38,703 bases of DNA from positions 1-38,703 of the forward strand of contig CALGNO010000017.1 of the NCBI GenBank assembly GCA_937958625.1. The letters run 5' to 3'. Every line of letters starts with the position of its first letter. Position 1 is the first letter of the stretch. Origin of the DNA: an uncultured Neomegalonema sp. GTDB lineage: Bacteria; Pseudomonadota; Alphaproteobacteria; Rhodobacterales; Rhodobacteraceae. Both the position numbers and the translations under genes were made by a program. Positions 25,871 to 37,700 of the stretch are shown one piece after another. A model generated the notes under the pieces. It saw only the letters and a program-made list of their open reading frames with translations. It made no database searches and had not been told where the DNA came from.

Positions 25871-27211
25871 CTACTGTATCGCGTCCCAGCGGGTCTGGAT
25901 GCCCTCGGCCACTTCGGCGGCGTCCTTGCCGGTGACGTAATCGACCATGCCGGTCCAGAACGCGCCCGCCCCGATCTCTCCGGGCATCAGGTCCGATGCG
26001 TCGAAGCGGAAGGTCGTTGCGTTCAGCAGCACGTCGCCCAGCGCCTTGTTGGTCTCGCTGGCATAAAGGTCGGTATTGACGCCGGAATGGGGCGTCAGAA
26101 AGCCCGACAGGGACATCCAGGTTTCGTGAGCGATGGGCGTTTGCAGGTATTCGATCAGCGCCGCCGCGCCCTCGGACTCGTTCGTGATCGCCCAGAGCGT
26201 TCCGGCTCCGAGAACGGGGCGGCCCAAGTCCTTGCTCTCATAAGCCGGGAAATAGAAGAAATCGGACTCAGAATCTTCGGGGAAGAAGGTCGGAATGAAC
26301 GATGCCTGCCGGTGCATGAAGCATTTCGGCGGGATCGAGAACAGGCCGTTGGGGCTGTCGCGGAAGTCTGTGCTGGCGACCGCGGAGGCCCCGCCATCGA
26401 CGTAATCGTCGTTGCGGGCAAAGGCGCCGAATTCCTCGATGGCTGCGACGACCTTGGGGTCATCGAACTTCATCTCGTTTGCAACCCAGGCGTCGTAATC
26501 CTCGGGCGTTTGGGTGCGGAGCATCATGTCTTCGACCCAGTCGGTCGCGGGCCAGCCGGTGGCCGCCCCTGAACCCAGCCCGATGCACCAGGGCGTGCCG
26601 CCATCCTCGACGATCAGGTCGGTCAGCTCTTTCAGCTCTTCCATCGTCTCGGGGATGTCATAGCCCATCTCGTCGAAGGCCTCGGGCGAGTACCAGACCA
26701 GCGATTTGACATCGACCTTGTAGAAAAACCCGTAGAGGTCTTCGTCGCCGTCCTTGTTCGCATAGGTGCCCAGATCGACCCAGGATGATCCGGCAGCGTA
26801 ATTCTCGGTGATCCATTCCGCCGTGCCCTCGGGCAGGGGTGTCAGCAAGCCCTGGGAGGCGAGATCGGAGGCGAGGCCGGGCTGGGGAAAGACCGCCACA
26901 TTGGGTGCCGAGCCAGCGCGGGCGGAAATCACGATGTCCTGTTCGAAGCTGTCCGAGCCGGAATAGTTCACTGTCGCCCCGGTCGCGCTCTCGAAATAAC
27001 TCAGCACCTTCGTGACGTTTTCACTGTCGAGGCCGGTCCATGGCCCGGTGACGGTGATCGTCTGGCCGCTGAGGTCGTGTTTGGCCGCGAAAGCCTCGTA
27101 GCTGTCCCAGTTAAAATCGCCCTCGCCAACGGCAAAAGGTTGATGCCCGTCGGCATGGGCAAGGGACGTGGACAGGGCCAGCGCGGCTGCGCCGATAAGC
27201 AAGCGATACAT
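25871..27211 (-). CDS. aglE: Alpha-glucoside ABC transporter substrate-binding protein
   Basis: Signal peptide MYRLLIGAAALALSTSLAHA; GQTITVTGPWTGLDSENVTKVLSYFESATGATVNYSGSDSFEQDIVISARAGSAPNVAVFPQPG. Confidence 0.9.
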   Translation of the reverse strand: MYRLLIGAAALALSTSLAHADGHQPFAVGEGDFNWDSYEAFAAKHDLSGQTITVTGPWTGLDSENVTKVLSYFESATGATVNYSGSDSFEQDIVISARAGSAPNVAVFPQPGLASDLASQGLLTPLPEGTAEWITENYAAGSSWVDLGTYANKDGDEDLYGFFYKVDVKSLVWYSPEAFDEMGYDIPETMEELKELTDLIVEDGGTPWCIGLGSGAATGWPATDWVEDMMLRTQTPEDYDAWVANEMKFDDPKVVAAIEEFGAFARNDDYVDGGASAVASTDFRDSPNGLFSIPPKCFMHRQASFIPTFFPEDSESDFFYFPAYESKDLGRPVLGAGTLWAITNESEGAAALIEYLQTPIAHETWMSLSGFLTPHSGVNTDLYASETNKALGDVLLNATTFRFDASDLMPGEIGAGAFWTGMVDYVTGKDAAEVAEGIQTRWDAIQ

Positions 27212-27372
27212 GAGGATCCTCCCGATGCGGAACGTTGCCGCGTTTACCAGAGGGCCAATCGACCAGCCGATTGCCCCCAATCGTTAACGTCAAGGTGTGC
27301 GTGAAGGTTGCCGCTGTCAACAGCAAGCGAGTGCGGGCATAGTCGGCGGGACCGAAACGCGGAGTATATGCC

Positions 27373-28686
27373 ATGAAACACAGCCGATCCGACTTTCCGC
27401 CTGACTTTCTGTTTGCGGCGGCAACGTCGAGTTATCAGATCGAGGGCCATGGCTTTGGCGGCGCGGGCGAGACGCATTGGGACACGTTCGCGGCGACCCC
27501 CGGCAATGTCGTGCGCGCCGAGCATGGGCGCGTTGCCTGTGACCACTATCACCGCATGGATGACGATCTCGATCTATGCCGGGATCTCGGTCTCGATGCC
27601 TATCGGTTTTCGACAAGCTGGGCGCGGGTGTTGCCCGAGGGGAGAGGCACGCCGAATCCCGAGGGGCTGGATTTCTATGACCGGCTGGTAGACGGGTGCC
27701 TTGAGCGCGGGCTGAAGCCGATGGCGACGCTTTATCATTGGGAGTTGCCCTCGCCGCTGGCTGATCTCGGTGGGTGGCGCAATCGCGATATCGGCAACTG
27801 GTTCGCCGATTTTACCGAGGTGATCATGTCCCGCATCGGCGACCGCGTGTTCAGCGCCGCGCCGATCAACGAGCCTTGGTGTGTGAGTTGGCTGTCCCAT
27901 TTCGAGGGGCATCATGCCCCCGGCCTGCGCGATATTCGGGCCACCGCGCGGGCGATGCATCATGTGCTGTTCGCCCATGGCCGCGCCATCGAGGTGATGC
28001 GCGGCCTTGGCATGAGCAATCTCGGGGCAGTCTGTAATTTCGAATATGCGTTTTCCGCCGATGACAGCGAAGAGGCGCGCGAGGCTGCCGCCCGGTACGA
28101 TGCGATCTATAACCGGTTCTTCCTCGGCGGGCTTTTCAAGCGCGAATACCCGGAGCGCGTGCTGGAGGGCTTGGCGCCCTATCTGCCCGAGGGCTGGCAG
28201 GATGATTTCGATACCATCGCCGCGCCCCTCGATTGGCTGGGCGTGAATTATTACACCTGCAAGCGCATTGCCGCCGCACCCGGACCATGGCCGCATCTGA
28301 CGGATGTGCCGGGGCCGCTGCCCAAAACCCAGATGGAGTGGGAGATCTATCCCGAGGGCCTGCACCATTTTCTGACCATGGCCCACCGCGAATACTCCAA
28401 GGGCTTGCCGATTGTCGTGACCGAGTCCGGCATGGCGAATGGCGACAGGATAGGCCGCGAGGATTCCGAGCGCATGGCTTATATCGACGCCCATCTGGCG
28501 CAAGCCCTGCGCGCGATTGAGGACGGCGTCCCGCTGGATGGATTTACCTATTGGTCGCTGCTCGATAACTACGAGTGGGCGCTGGGATACAAAAAACGCT
28601 TTGGCCTCGTGCATGTGGATTTCGAGACCCAGACGCGCACGCCGAAGGCCGCCTACCATGCCCTCGCAAAGGCGCTGGCGACGTAA
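27373..28686 (+). CDS. GH1 family beta-glucosidase
   Basis: FPPDFLFAAATSSYQIEGHGFGGAGETHWDTF; acid/base INEPWCVS; nucleophile VVTESGMANGD; YWSLLDNYEWALGYKKRFGLVHVDF. Confidence 0.95.
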   Translation: MKHSRSDFPPDFLFAAATSSYQIEGHGFGGAGETHWDTFAATPGNVVRAEHGRVACDHYHRMDDDLDLCRDLGLDAYRFSTSWARVLPEGRGTPNPEGLDFYDRLVDGCLERGLKPMATLYHWELPSPLADLGGWRNRDIGNWFADFTEVIMSRIGDRVFSAAPINEPWCVSWLSHFEGHHAPGLRDIRATARAMHHVLFAHGRAIEVMRGLGMSNLGAVCNFEYAFSADDSEEAREAAARYDAIYNRFFLGGLFKREYPERVLEGLAPYLPEGWQDDFDTIAAPLDWLGVNYYTCKRIAAAPGPWPHLTDVPGPLPKTQMEWEIYPEGLHHFLTMAHREYSKGLPIVVTESGMANGDRIGREDSERMAYIDAHLAQALRAIEDGVPLDGFTYWSLLDNYEWALGYKKRFGLVHVDFETQTRTPKAAYHALAKALAT

Positions 28687-28707
28687 GAGAACACGTCGCC
28701 ATGCCGT

Positions 28708-31700
28708 TTAAGGAGCGATCTGGACCTGGAAGGTCACGGACCCCAGCCCCCCCGGCGGGAAGCTGCCGGGACAGTCCCATTCGATGGGGCCGCTATAGCC
28801 CGGGGTGTTCGGTGTCGTGACGCTGCAACTGACCCCCGGTGCGACGGCGATGGGAGACGTCACGGGAACCGAAAGGGTCGTGTAGGCCGGGGTTTGATCG
28901 TTCACGGTTATGTTGGTGATCGGGTTCGCGCCGGGATTTGTCAGCTCGATGCGATATTCCAGCACATCGCCGATGTCGCCGCTGTTGCGGGTGCCCTCCG
29001 GCGTGCCCTGGGTGATGTTGCGGACGTATTTGCGCAGGGAGACATCCCCGCCGCCCTGTCCGCCGCCACTGCCGGTGATGCGGTCGCTGTTGCGGTCCTC
29101 GCGGGTGATGGTCGTGCCGGTGAGGGCGGTGGTGGCCAGCATCGTATAGCTTAGGGTCGCGCCTTGGGGCAGCCCGCCAGAGGCCTGGGCGCGGGCGACG
29201 AGGCAGATGCTCTCGCCCGCACTGACCGAGAGCGGCCCGCCGAGAATGGTATCAACGAACCCGTCGCAATCGCTGTCATGCCAAAGGCTGAGAGAAATCG
29301 CGCCGGGGGCGCTTTCGACGATGTCGGTCAGCGTGACCGTCAGGCTCGCGCTGGTGGTGGCGGTATAGCTGTGGTCGAGTTCGAGGACTTGCCCCGCCTG
29401 AATGGTGGCGTTCTGATCGGCGCTGAGGCTCGGGGCCGCAACCAGACCAAAGGCGATGCCGGCATAGGCGGTGCCGGAAACCGGGGTAAAGGCGACGCTG
29501 CCATCCTCGGTGGAGGGGTTGGAGAGACCCGGCAAGCCCGAGACGCCGCCCTCGGAAACCGAGAGATAACCGCGGGCGGGAGCCGCCAAGATCGCGACCT
29601 CGCCTGCAAAGCCGAAGGGCAGGGTGGCCGACCATGCGCCGCCGCCATCCACCGTTGCCGCGGTCAGCAGCGTACCGCCTCCTGTCTCGTAAATCGCGAC
29701 CGAGGCGACGCCGACCACCGGCTCCCATCCATTCTGGATGCCGTCATGGGCCGTGCCGCCGCCCGAGCCATTGTCGAGGATCAGCGTCCCCGCCAGCGTC
29801 GTCGCGGCGGAGGTGAAGGTCACGGCGTAATCCTCAACCTCGCCATCGGGGGCCTCGCCGGAACTGCCGATCGTGAAGTCGGTCGACCAGCGAAAGCGCG
29901 CGAAGGTCTGGGCGGTGGTTGCACCGGCAGGAATCGTCACCGGTACGAGAATGGTGCCGTCGCCGTCGCTGTCGCTCAGGTCATTGGCGATCTGTTCGGT
30001 CGGGTCGTCAAAGCTGCCATCGCCGTCGAAATCCATCCATGCCTGCAAATATCCGCCCGCACCGGTCACATCGACGCTGATCGTGCCCGAGCCGCCGATG
30101 GCAAGGGCCGGGATGCTGACGCCATCCTCGTCGTCCGTGCCGTCGGAATCGTCGCCATCCGCATTGGCCGAGGCTTGCGCGCCGCCGTCGAAGTCGATGG
30201 CCGCGCCCAGACGGATCGTCGGATCAACCCGGTGCGCCGCATCGCCATAGCTCGCCGGAGCATCGCCATTATCCGTCGGTGCGAGCGCGGCGGTGGCTAG
30301 CGAAAATTCCGAGGTGACGTCAAAGGTGGTGCCGCCGGTCTTGCGGGTCAGGGTCGCCGAGATGACGTCATCCGGCCCAACGGACGCATTGCCCGACAGC
30401 GTGCCGCTATGACTGCCGGGGCCGGAAACATCGACATGACCCAGATGCGTCTCGCCCTCGCCATACCCGCTGGCATCGGCGGCGCTGTTCAGGAAAAAGT
30501 CTACGCGATAGCCCGGGCCGTGCGCGGGCACGTCCAGCGTCACGCCGTAATCGAAATCCGTCGTTCCGTAGCCGATGATCTGGTCGATCAACGGGAAGTT
30601 GAGCAGGTCGTTGGGACCGCTGTCGCCGTCGCCGCTGTCATTGAGGGTTACGCCAACGTCATCCAGGTCGATGCCGAGCGCGCTGTTCGAATAGATGCTG
30701 TTGCCCAGAACGATGAGGGTTGCGCCATCGTTGCCATCGACTCGTACGCCACTTTGCCCGTTATAAGCGATGATATTGCCGTCATTAACGCCACTGCCAC
30801 CAACGGTAATCGTGCCGGTCGTGGAGGTATTCTTCAAGCCATCCTGCGCATTGCCAAGAGCCGTCATCCCATCCGCCGCCACCCCGATACGGTTGCCGGT
30901 AAAGCTGGCCGAGACGCTGACGCCCAGATCGGTGATCGAGCCGGAGCTGATATCCACACCGCCCTGATCATTGCCGGAAATCACATTGTTGGCAAAAACG
31001 AGCCCGCTCATGGGGGTGTCGCCTTGATTGGAATAAAGGCGCAATCCGTTATTGCTATTGCCCCGGTCGCTTTGCCCGGTCGCATCGGTCCCGATGTAAT
31101 TGCCGTTTGCGATCAAGGTCGTAGTGGATCGCACGGTGAGGCCGAATATGTCATTGCCCGAAATCACATTGCGCCCGCCCGACGAGCCATCACCGATGGT
31201 GACGCCCGATGCGGCAGCGACTGTCAGCCCGTTCTCCGTGTTCCCCAGATCGGTACTGCCATCGGCGGCCAGACCGAGGTAGTTGCCCAGCAGCGTGATA
31301 CCCGATGCGCCAGCATTGATCGAGACCCCGCTTTCGCCATTTCCCGAAACGACATTGCGTCCGGCGCTCGTGCCATTGCCGATGGCCACAGTATCCGTAC
31401 CGTCGATCCGTACGCCGTCAGTGCCGTTGCCGAGGCCGCTTTGCCCGTCGAGCGACGTGCCGATATGGTTGCCCAACAGGGTGATGGTCGACGCATCCGT
31501 CGTGACATGCACACCGTAAAGCCCGTTGCCGGAGATCACATTGCGTGTCTCGGGTGTCGTGCCGCCGACGGTGATGCTGCTCGATGTGCCGTCGACGGTG
31601 ATGCCTCGGTTTGCGTTGCCGAGTGCAGCCGTGCCTGTCTCGTCTAGGCCGATGATATTGCCGGTGACGCTGGCGCCGGTCACGTTGAACACGTAGAGGC

Positions 31701-34700
31701 CCCGGTCATCTGGATCGTCGCTGTTGCCCGAGATAAGATTGTTGTCGATTACGGGGTCGATACCCGCGCTCAACCGAACGGCGACAGTATTGGTGTTGTC
31801 CAGCGATACGGGTGTCGCCGCGGTCCCGTCGGGGGCTACGCCGATGTAATTGCACGTTATTTGCGTGCCGGTATCGGCGGAGGACTGGCGGATCGCATTA
31901 AAGTTGAAGCCGCCGAAACTCAGCCCTCGAATGATGACGTTATCGGCGCTCGCGACTTCCAGCCCCACATCCGCCGCACCGCTATTGCCGTCCAGCGCGA
32001 TGCGCAGATCGTGGGGTGTGCCGGTGGTGAGTTGGCCACAGGTCGCGCCGGTCTGGGTCAGGCCGTCGATGATCGTGCCGCTTGCAGAGATGGCGGGCAA
32101 GTCGCTGGCCAGCGTGATCGTATGTGGCCCTGCGCCGGTGATGTCGAACTCTACTGTGCTGCCCGGATTGGCATTCGCAAACGTAATAGCCGCGCGCAGG
32201 CTGCCTGCGCCACTATCGGCGGTGCTGGTCACGATCAGCGGATCGCCCGCAGTCACATTAAGGCTGAACTCTGAGGTGATGTCGTATGTCGTGCCGCTGA
32301 CGATGCGAGTCACGGTGGCCGAGATCAAGTCGCCGGGGCTGACGGCGGCGTTGGCCGTAAATGTGCCCGTCAGGCCGGTGCCCGGGGCCAGCGGTTCGAC
32401 CGCGCCCAGATGCGTCTCGCCCTCGCCATACCCGCTTGAATCGGCGGCTGTGTTCAGGAAAAAGTCGACCCGATACCCGGCGGGGTGCGCAGGCACATCG
32501 AGGTCGATATCATAGCCGACCGCCGTGGTTCCATCCGCTGCAAATCCGTTGACCACCGGATAGTTCAGCAGGTCATTCGTGCCGATGTCACCGTCGCCGC
32601 TATCGTTTGCGGTCACGCCGTTCGCATCCTCTGTGCCACCGCCCAGGTCGATGCCGAGGCCCGTGTTGTCGTAGATGCTGTTGGCATAGATCGCGGCGGT
32701 ATCCGTTGCGCCGCTGACAATCGTGACACCGTCATTGCCGTTGTTGGCGATGGTGTTGTTTCTCAGCACGGCGCCTTGCGAGCCGGAGAAACTGTAAAAG
32801 TTGATGCCTGCCCCGTCATTGCCGAGCGCCGAGCCGTCGGCGGCCACGCCGATCAGGTTGCCGTCGATGATCGTGCCGGTGCCTGTGGAATTGCGCAGGT
32901 AGAGGCCGTCGCTATCGTTGCCTGAGATGATGTTGCGTCCGGCGGTCGTGCCATCGCCGAGCGTCAACGACTCGCCGGTGCCTCTTATGCCTTCTCCGCC
33001 ATTGGGCACGGCGGTTAATCCGGCGCCGTCGGTGCCGATATAGTTGCCGTAGAACTCCCACAGGCCATTCGTGATGAATACGCCTTCGCCGGTATTGCCC
33101 GAGATGATGTTACCGCCACCTGTCCTGTCGCCAATCTGGATTGGCGTGCCGTAGCCGGAATCCACCAAAGACATGCCGCGAAGCGTATTGGGGATGTCGG
33201 TGACCCCGTCAATGCCGACGCCGATGAAGTTGCGCCGGACGCTGCCGTCGCCGGCGTTGTCGCGGAAATTCAATCCGATCAAGTTGCCGCCAAAGACATT
33301 GGCCCCAGCAATCGTCCCATCGCCAATGATCGCATCATCCGCTCCCTCTTGGCGCAGGCCGCTGCCTCCGTTTCCAAAAGCGGCGGTTCCGGCGGCATCG
33401 ACACCGAAATGCGAGCACAGCACCGTCACCGTGCCATAGACATATTCCAAATTCAGTCCGTTCCCGGGCGCACCCCCGAAGACCAGCCCCTTGACGGTGG
33501 CGCTGTCTCCATACTGGAACCTCAATCCGTCGCCCGAGGCGAGGCTAGACCCGTCGATCACAATGCGCAGATCGCGGTCTGTGATCCCGCGCGTGGCGTT
33601 CGTCGCGCTGCCACAGGTCGCGCCGGGCTGGGTAGAGCCGTCGATGCTGACGTTATCGTCCGTAACGAACGGCAGAGGTGTGAGCGGCGCAATCGTATGC
33701 GGCCCCGCGCCGGTGATGTTGAAAGTGATATTGTCGGCAGCGGCGTTCGCATTCGCATACTCGATGACGGCCCGCAGGGTGCCTGCGCCACTATCGGCGG
33801 TGCTGGTCACAATCAGCGGATCGGCGGCGATGGCATTGGCGCTGAACTCCGAGGTGATGTCATAGGTGACGCCGCTGGTCTTTCGGGTCGCCGTGGTCGA
33901 GATGATATCGCCCACGCTCACCGCAGCATTCGCCGTCAGACTGCCGGTAAAGTTCAGATCGCCCCCCGCATGGGCCACATCGACCGAGCCAAGGTGAATC
34001 TCCCCCTCGCCATGGCCGCTCGCATCGGCGGCGGTGTTCTTGAAGAAATCAATCCGATAGCCATTCCCGTTACTCGGCACATCCAGATTGAAATCGTAGG
34101 TAATATCGACCGTGCCATCGGCACCGATGCCGTTGATCACCGGGAAGTTCAGCAATTCGTTCGGACCGGTATCACCGTCGCCAGCGTCATTGGCCGTGAC
34201 GCCATTTCCAACGAGGTCGATGCCGATATCACCGTTGGCGTTAATCGCGTTGGCGAAAATAGCGACGGCGGCTGTGTTGCGCAGGGTCACGCCGTCATTG
34301 GCGTTGTTGGCCAGAATATTTGTCGCCCCGGTTGCCGTGCCGCCAATGGTAGCCGCAGCGCTGTTATCGACCCAGATGCCTGAGTGAGCATTGCCGAGCG
34401 CCGTCGTGCCGTCCGCGCCCACGCCGATCAGGTTGCCCTCGAATGTGACAGCGCTGGACGTGCCGTAAAGATAGACCCCGCTGCCTCCTGCATTGCCCGA
34501 GATGACATTGCCCGCGCCTGTGGCCGTACCGCCGATAGCAACATTACTGGAGTCCTGAATGACCATGCCGGAGAGCGAATTGCCCAAAGCGACATCTCCA
34601 GTCTGGGTAGTTCCGATGTAATTCCCCTGAACCGAGGCCCCGGCCGAAGAGAAGACGGATATGCCGTTCGAGTCGTTACCTGAAACCACATTCCGGCCTG

Positions 34701-37700
34701 ATGCGGTGCCGTTTCCGATCTGGATCGTGTTTGCGCTCTGGAGCTGGATGCCCGTGTCGCCATTGCCCAGATCAACCGCGCCGGTCACATCCGTGCCGAT
34801 ATAGTTGCCCAGGACCGTGATGTTCGAGGAGGTGTTCTCAATGACCAGGCCATGGCCGCCATTGCCGGAGATGATGTTGCGCAGCGCCGCTGTCGCCCCG
34901 CCGATGGTCGCGTTCGTGACGTTGCGGAGCACCAGCCCGTTGCCCCCATTCGGCAAGGTGGCATTACCCGAGGCGGTCAGCCCGAAGACGTTTCCGGTCA
35001 CGGTCGCGCCATTGAGATCGGTGAGAAAAAAGCCGACATCACTGTCGTCATCGTTTCCGGAGAACAGGGTGTTGATCACCACCGCGCCATCGGCCTGCAA
35101 CTGGTTGGCCCCGATGAAGCTGTCTTTCGTGATCAGGGGCCAGCGCGTGACCCCGTCGGCCCGCACGCCCGCATGGTTGCATTCGAGGCGCGTTCCGGTG
35201 GCACTACTGCTATTGAAAAAGCCCTTGTTCTGCGAATTCCCGATGGCGAGCCCCTTGAATGTCACATCCGCCGCATCGGCATAGAGGAGGTTGATATCGC
35301 CGCCACCGCCATCGAGCTCGATCATCAGGGTATGCGGCGTACCGGTCGAAAGCTGGCCACAGCTCGCCCCGCTCTGGGTGGTGCCGTCGATGGAGACGCC
35401 GTCATCCGTGATATCCGGCAGGTCGGAGGCGAACGTGATCGTATGCGGTCCCGCCCCCGCGATGTTAAAGGTGATGTCGTCCTTGCCGGTGTTCGCGTTG
35501 GCATAGTCGATGGCTGCGCGCAGGGTGCCGGTGCCACTGTCTGCGGTGCTGGTCACAACCAGCGGATTCGCCGCCGTCGCGTTGGCGTTGAACTCCGAGG
35601 TGATGTCGTATGTGGTGCCGCCGGTTTTGCGGGTTGCCGTGGTCGAGATGATGTCGCCGACGCTCACCGCTGCGTTCGCGGTCAGGCTGCCTGTAAAGTT
35701 GAGATCGCCGCCTGCATGAGCCACATCGACGGACCCGAGGTGAATCTCGCCCTCGCCATGGCCGCTCGCATCGGCAGCGGTGTTCTTGAAAAAGTCGATC
35801 CGATAGCCACTGCCGTTGCTCGGCACATCAAGGTTAAAGTCGTAGTCAATATCGACCGTCCCATCCGCCGTAAACCCGTTGATCACCGGAAAATTGAGCA
35901 GGTCGTTTGGTCCTGTATCGCCGTCGCCCGCATCGTTCGCCGTGACGCCAAGCGGTGTCAGTTCGATCCCAAGATTGCCATTCCCACTGATGCTGTTGCC
36001 GTAGATCGCGGCTTTGGTCGTGGCTCCGGTCACGATGATACCGTAGGTTCCGCTGTCCGTGATGGTGTTGTTATAGGCATAGAGTTGCGCGCTGGAATTC
36101 ACCTGAATTCCAGCCTCCGCTCCATTGCTGATGATGTTGTCGTGAAACGTAACGGTCGTACCGCTGCTAGATATATCCAGGCCCGCATAGCCAAGGCCGT
36201 CACGGATGGTGTTGCCGCTGATGGTCGCCGTCGCACCGCCACGGACCAGTATATCTGCGAAGAAGGCGCCACTATTGGCGAAGACATTGCCTTCGCCAGC
36301 CCCTGTGCCGCCTATGACATGGGAACCAGTAGCCAAACGTAAAGCGGACCCCTCATTGCCCAGTGCGGTGGTGCCGTCGGCACCGACGCCGACCAGATTG
36401 TTCTGAAAGGTATGCGATCCTGCTTCGATTTCGACCCCGGCGCCGCTGTTCTCGGTCGCGGCGAAGATATTGCCCGAAGCTGCCGTGCCGATGGTCCATG
36501 CGTCCGCCCCCGTGTCGAGGGCTAATCCGAAATATTCGTTGCCGCGCGGCAGCAAACCGGTTGCGTCAGTGCCGACATAGTTGCCAGTAAACAGCAGGTT
36601 CGTGACGCTGCCATTCAGCGAATAGACGCCTCCGGCACTGTCAGAAATGACATTGTTCCGGATAATATCGCCGTCCGATGTGGCGGCGTTGAATTCGATC
36701 CCATTGCCATTGTCGCCGACGCCATTGCCACGCGCCGTGACACCATCTGCCGTCAGACCGATATAGTTGTTGTCAATCACCAGTCCGTCGATGGTGCCGT
36801 TCAGTTCGATGCCGTCATTGGTGTTGTCTGCGATGATATTGCGCCCCGCCGCCGTGCCGTCGCCGATGGCAAGTGTCGTCACACCTTCGACCTCGATGCC
36901 GTTCGCGCCATTGCCGAGTGCTGTCGAGCCATCCGTCCCGAGGCCAATATAGTTGCCGTGTATCGTGATATTGCTCACGCCATCGAGCAGCACGCCGTTG
37001 CCGCCATTACCGGATATCACGTTGAGCGTTGCGGTGGTTGTCCCGCCAACGGTGACATTTGACGAGGCATTGTCGATGTCGATGCCATTGCGACCGTTTG
37101 CCAAAGCTGACAAGCCGTCGACGGATACGCCGATCAGGTTGCCTTGAACGATGACGTTGGAGCTGCCCTTTACGCGCAGGCCATCATCGCCGATATCGTC
37201 AGCATTGCCAGAGATCAGCGAGTTGCGGAAGATCGCTCCGGCGACATCCTCCAACTTGATTGCGGGGGCGACAGTATCCCCTCTAGCATTCGGGTTGGCG
37301 GTGACGCCGTCTGGCTCCACGCCGACATAGAGGCATTCTGCCAGCAAATTGGAAGCACCGACATTGGTTTGAATCGCGTGATTGTCGCTGTTGACGATCG
37401 ACATGCCGCGCAAGGTCACGGACGCGCTGTTTACGACGAACGGCGCGACGGCACTCGCGCCTGTCCCCCCGCCATCCAAGATGATGCGCAGGTCATGGGG
37501 CGTTCCGGTGGTGAGCTGTCCGCAGGAGGCTCCGCCCTGGGTGGAACCGTCAATGCTGATCCCTGCGTCGGTGATGCTGGGGAGCGTGCCGCTGAGGGTT
37601 ACCCGATGCGGTCCTGCGCCCGCGATATTGAACGTAATCGCGTCGGCACCGGCGTTCGCATTCGCATACTCGATAGCCGCGCGCAGGGTGCCCGCGCCGC

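Noticed and set aside
30409-31647. Long + strand ORFs antisense to the giant gene (412, 378, 344, 496 and 221 aa)
   Set aside because: They mirror the repetitive - strand coding sequence and contain repeated antisense motifs; the - strand frame has coherent domains throughout. Consistent with GC-rich shadow ORFs.
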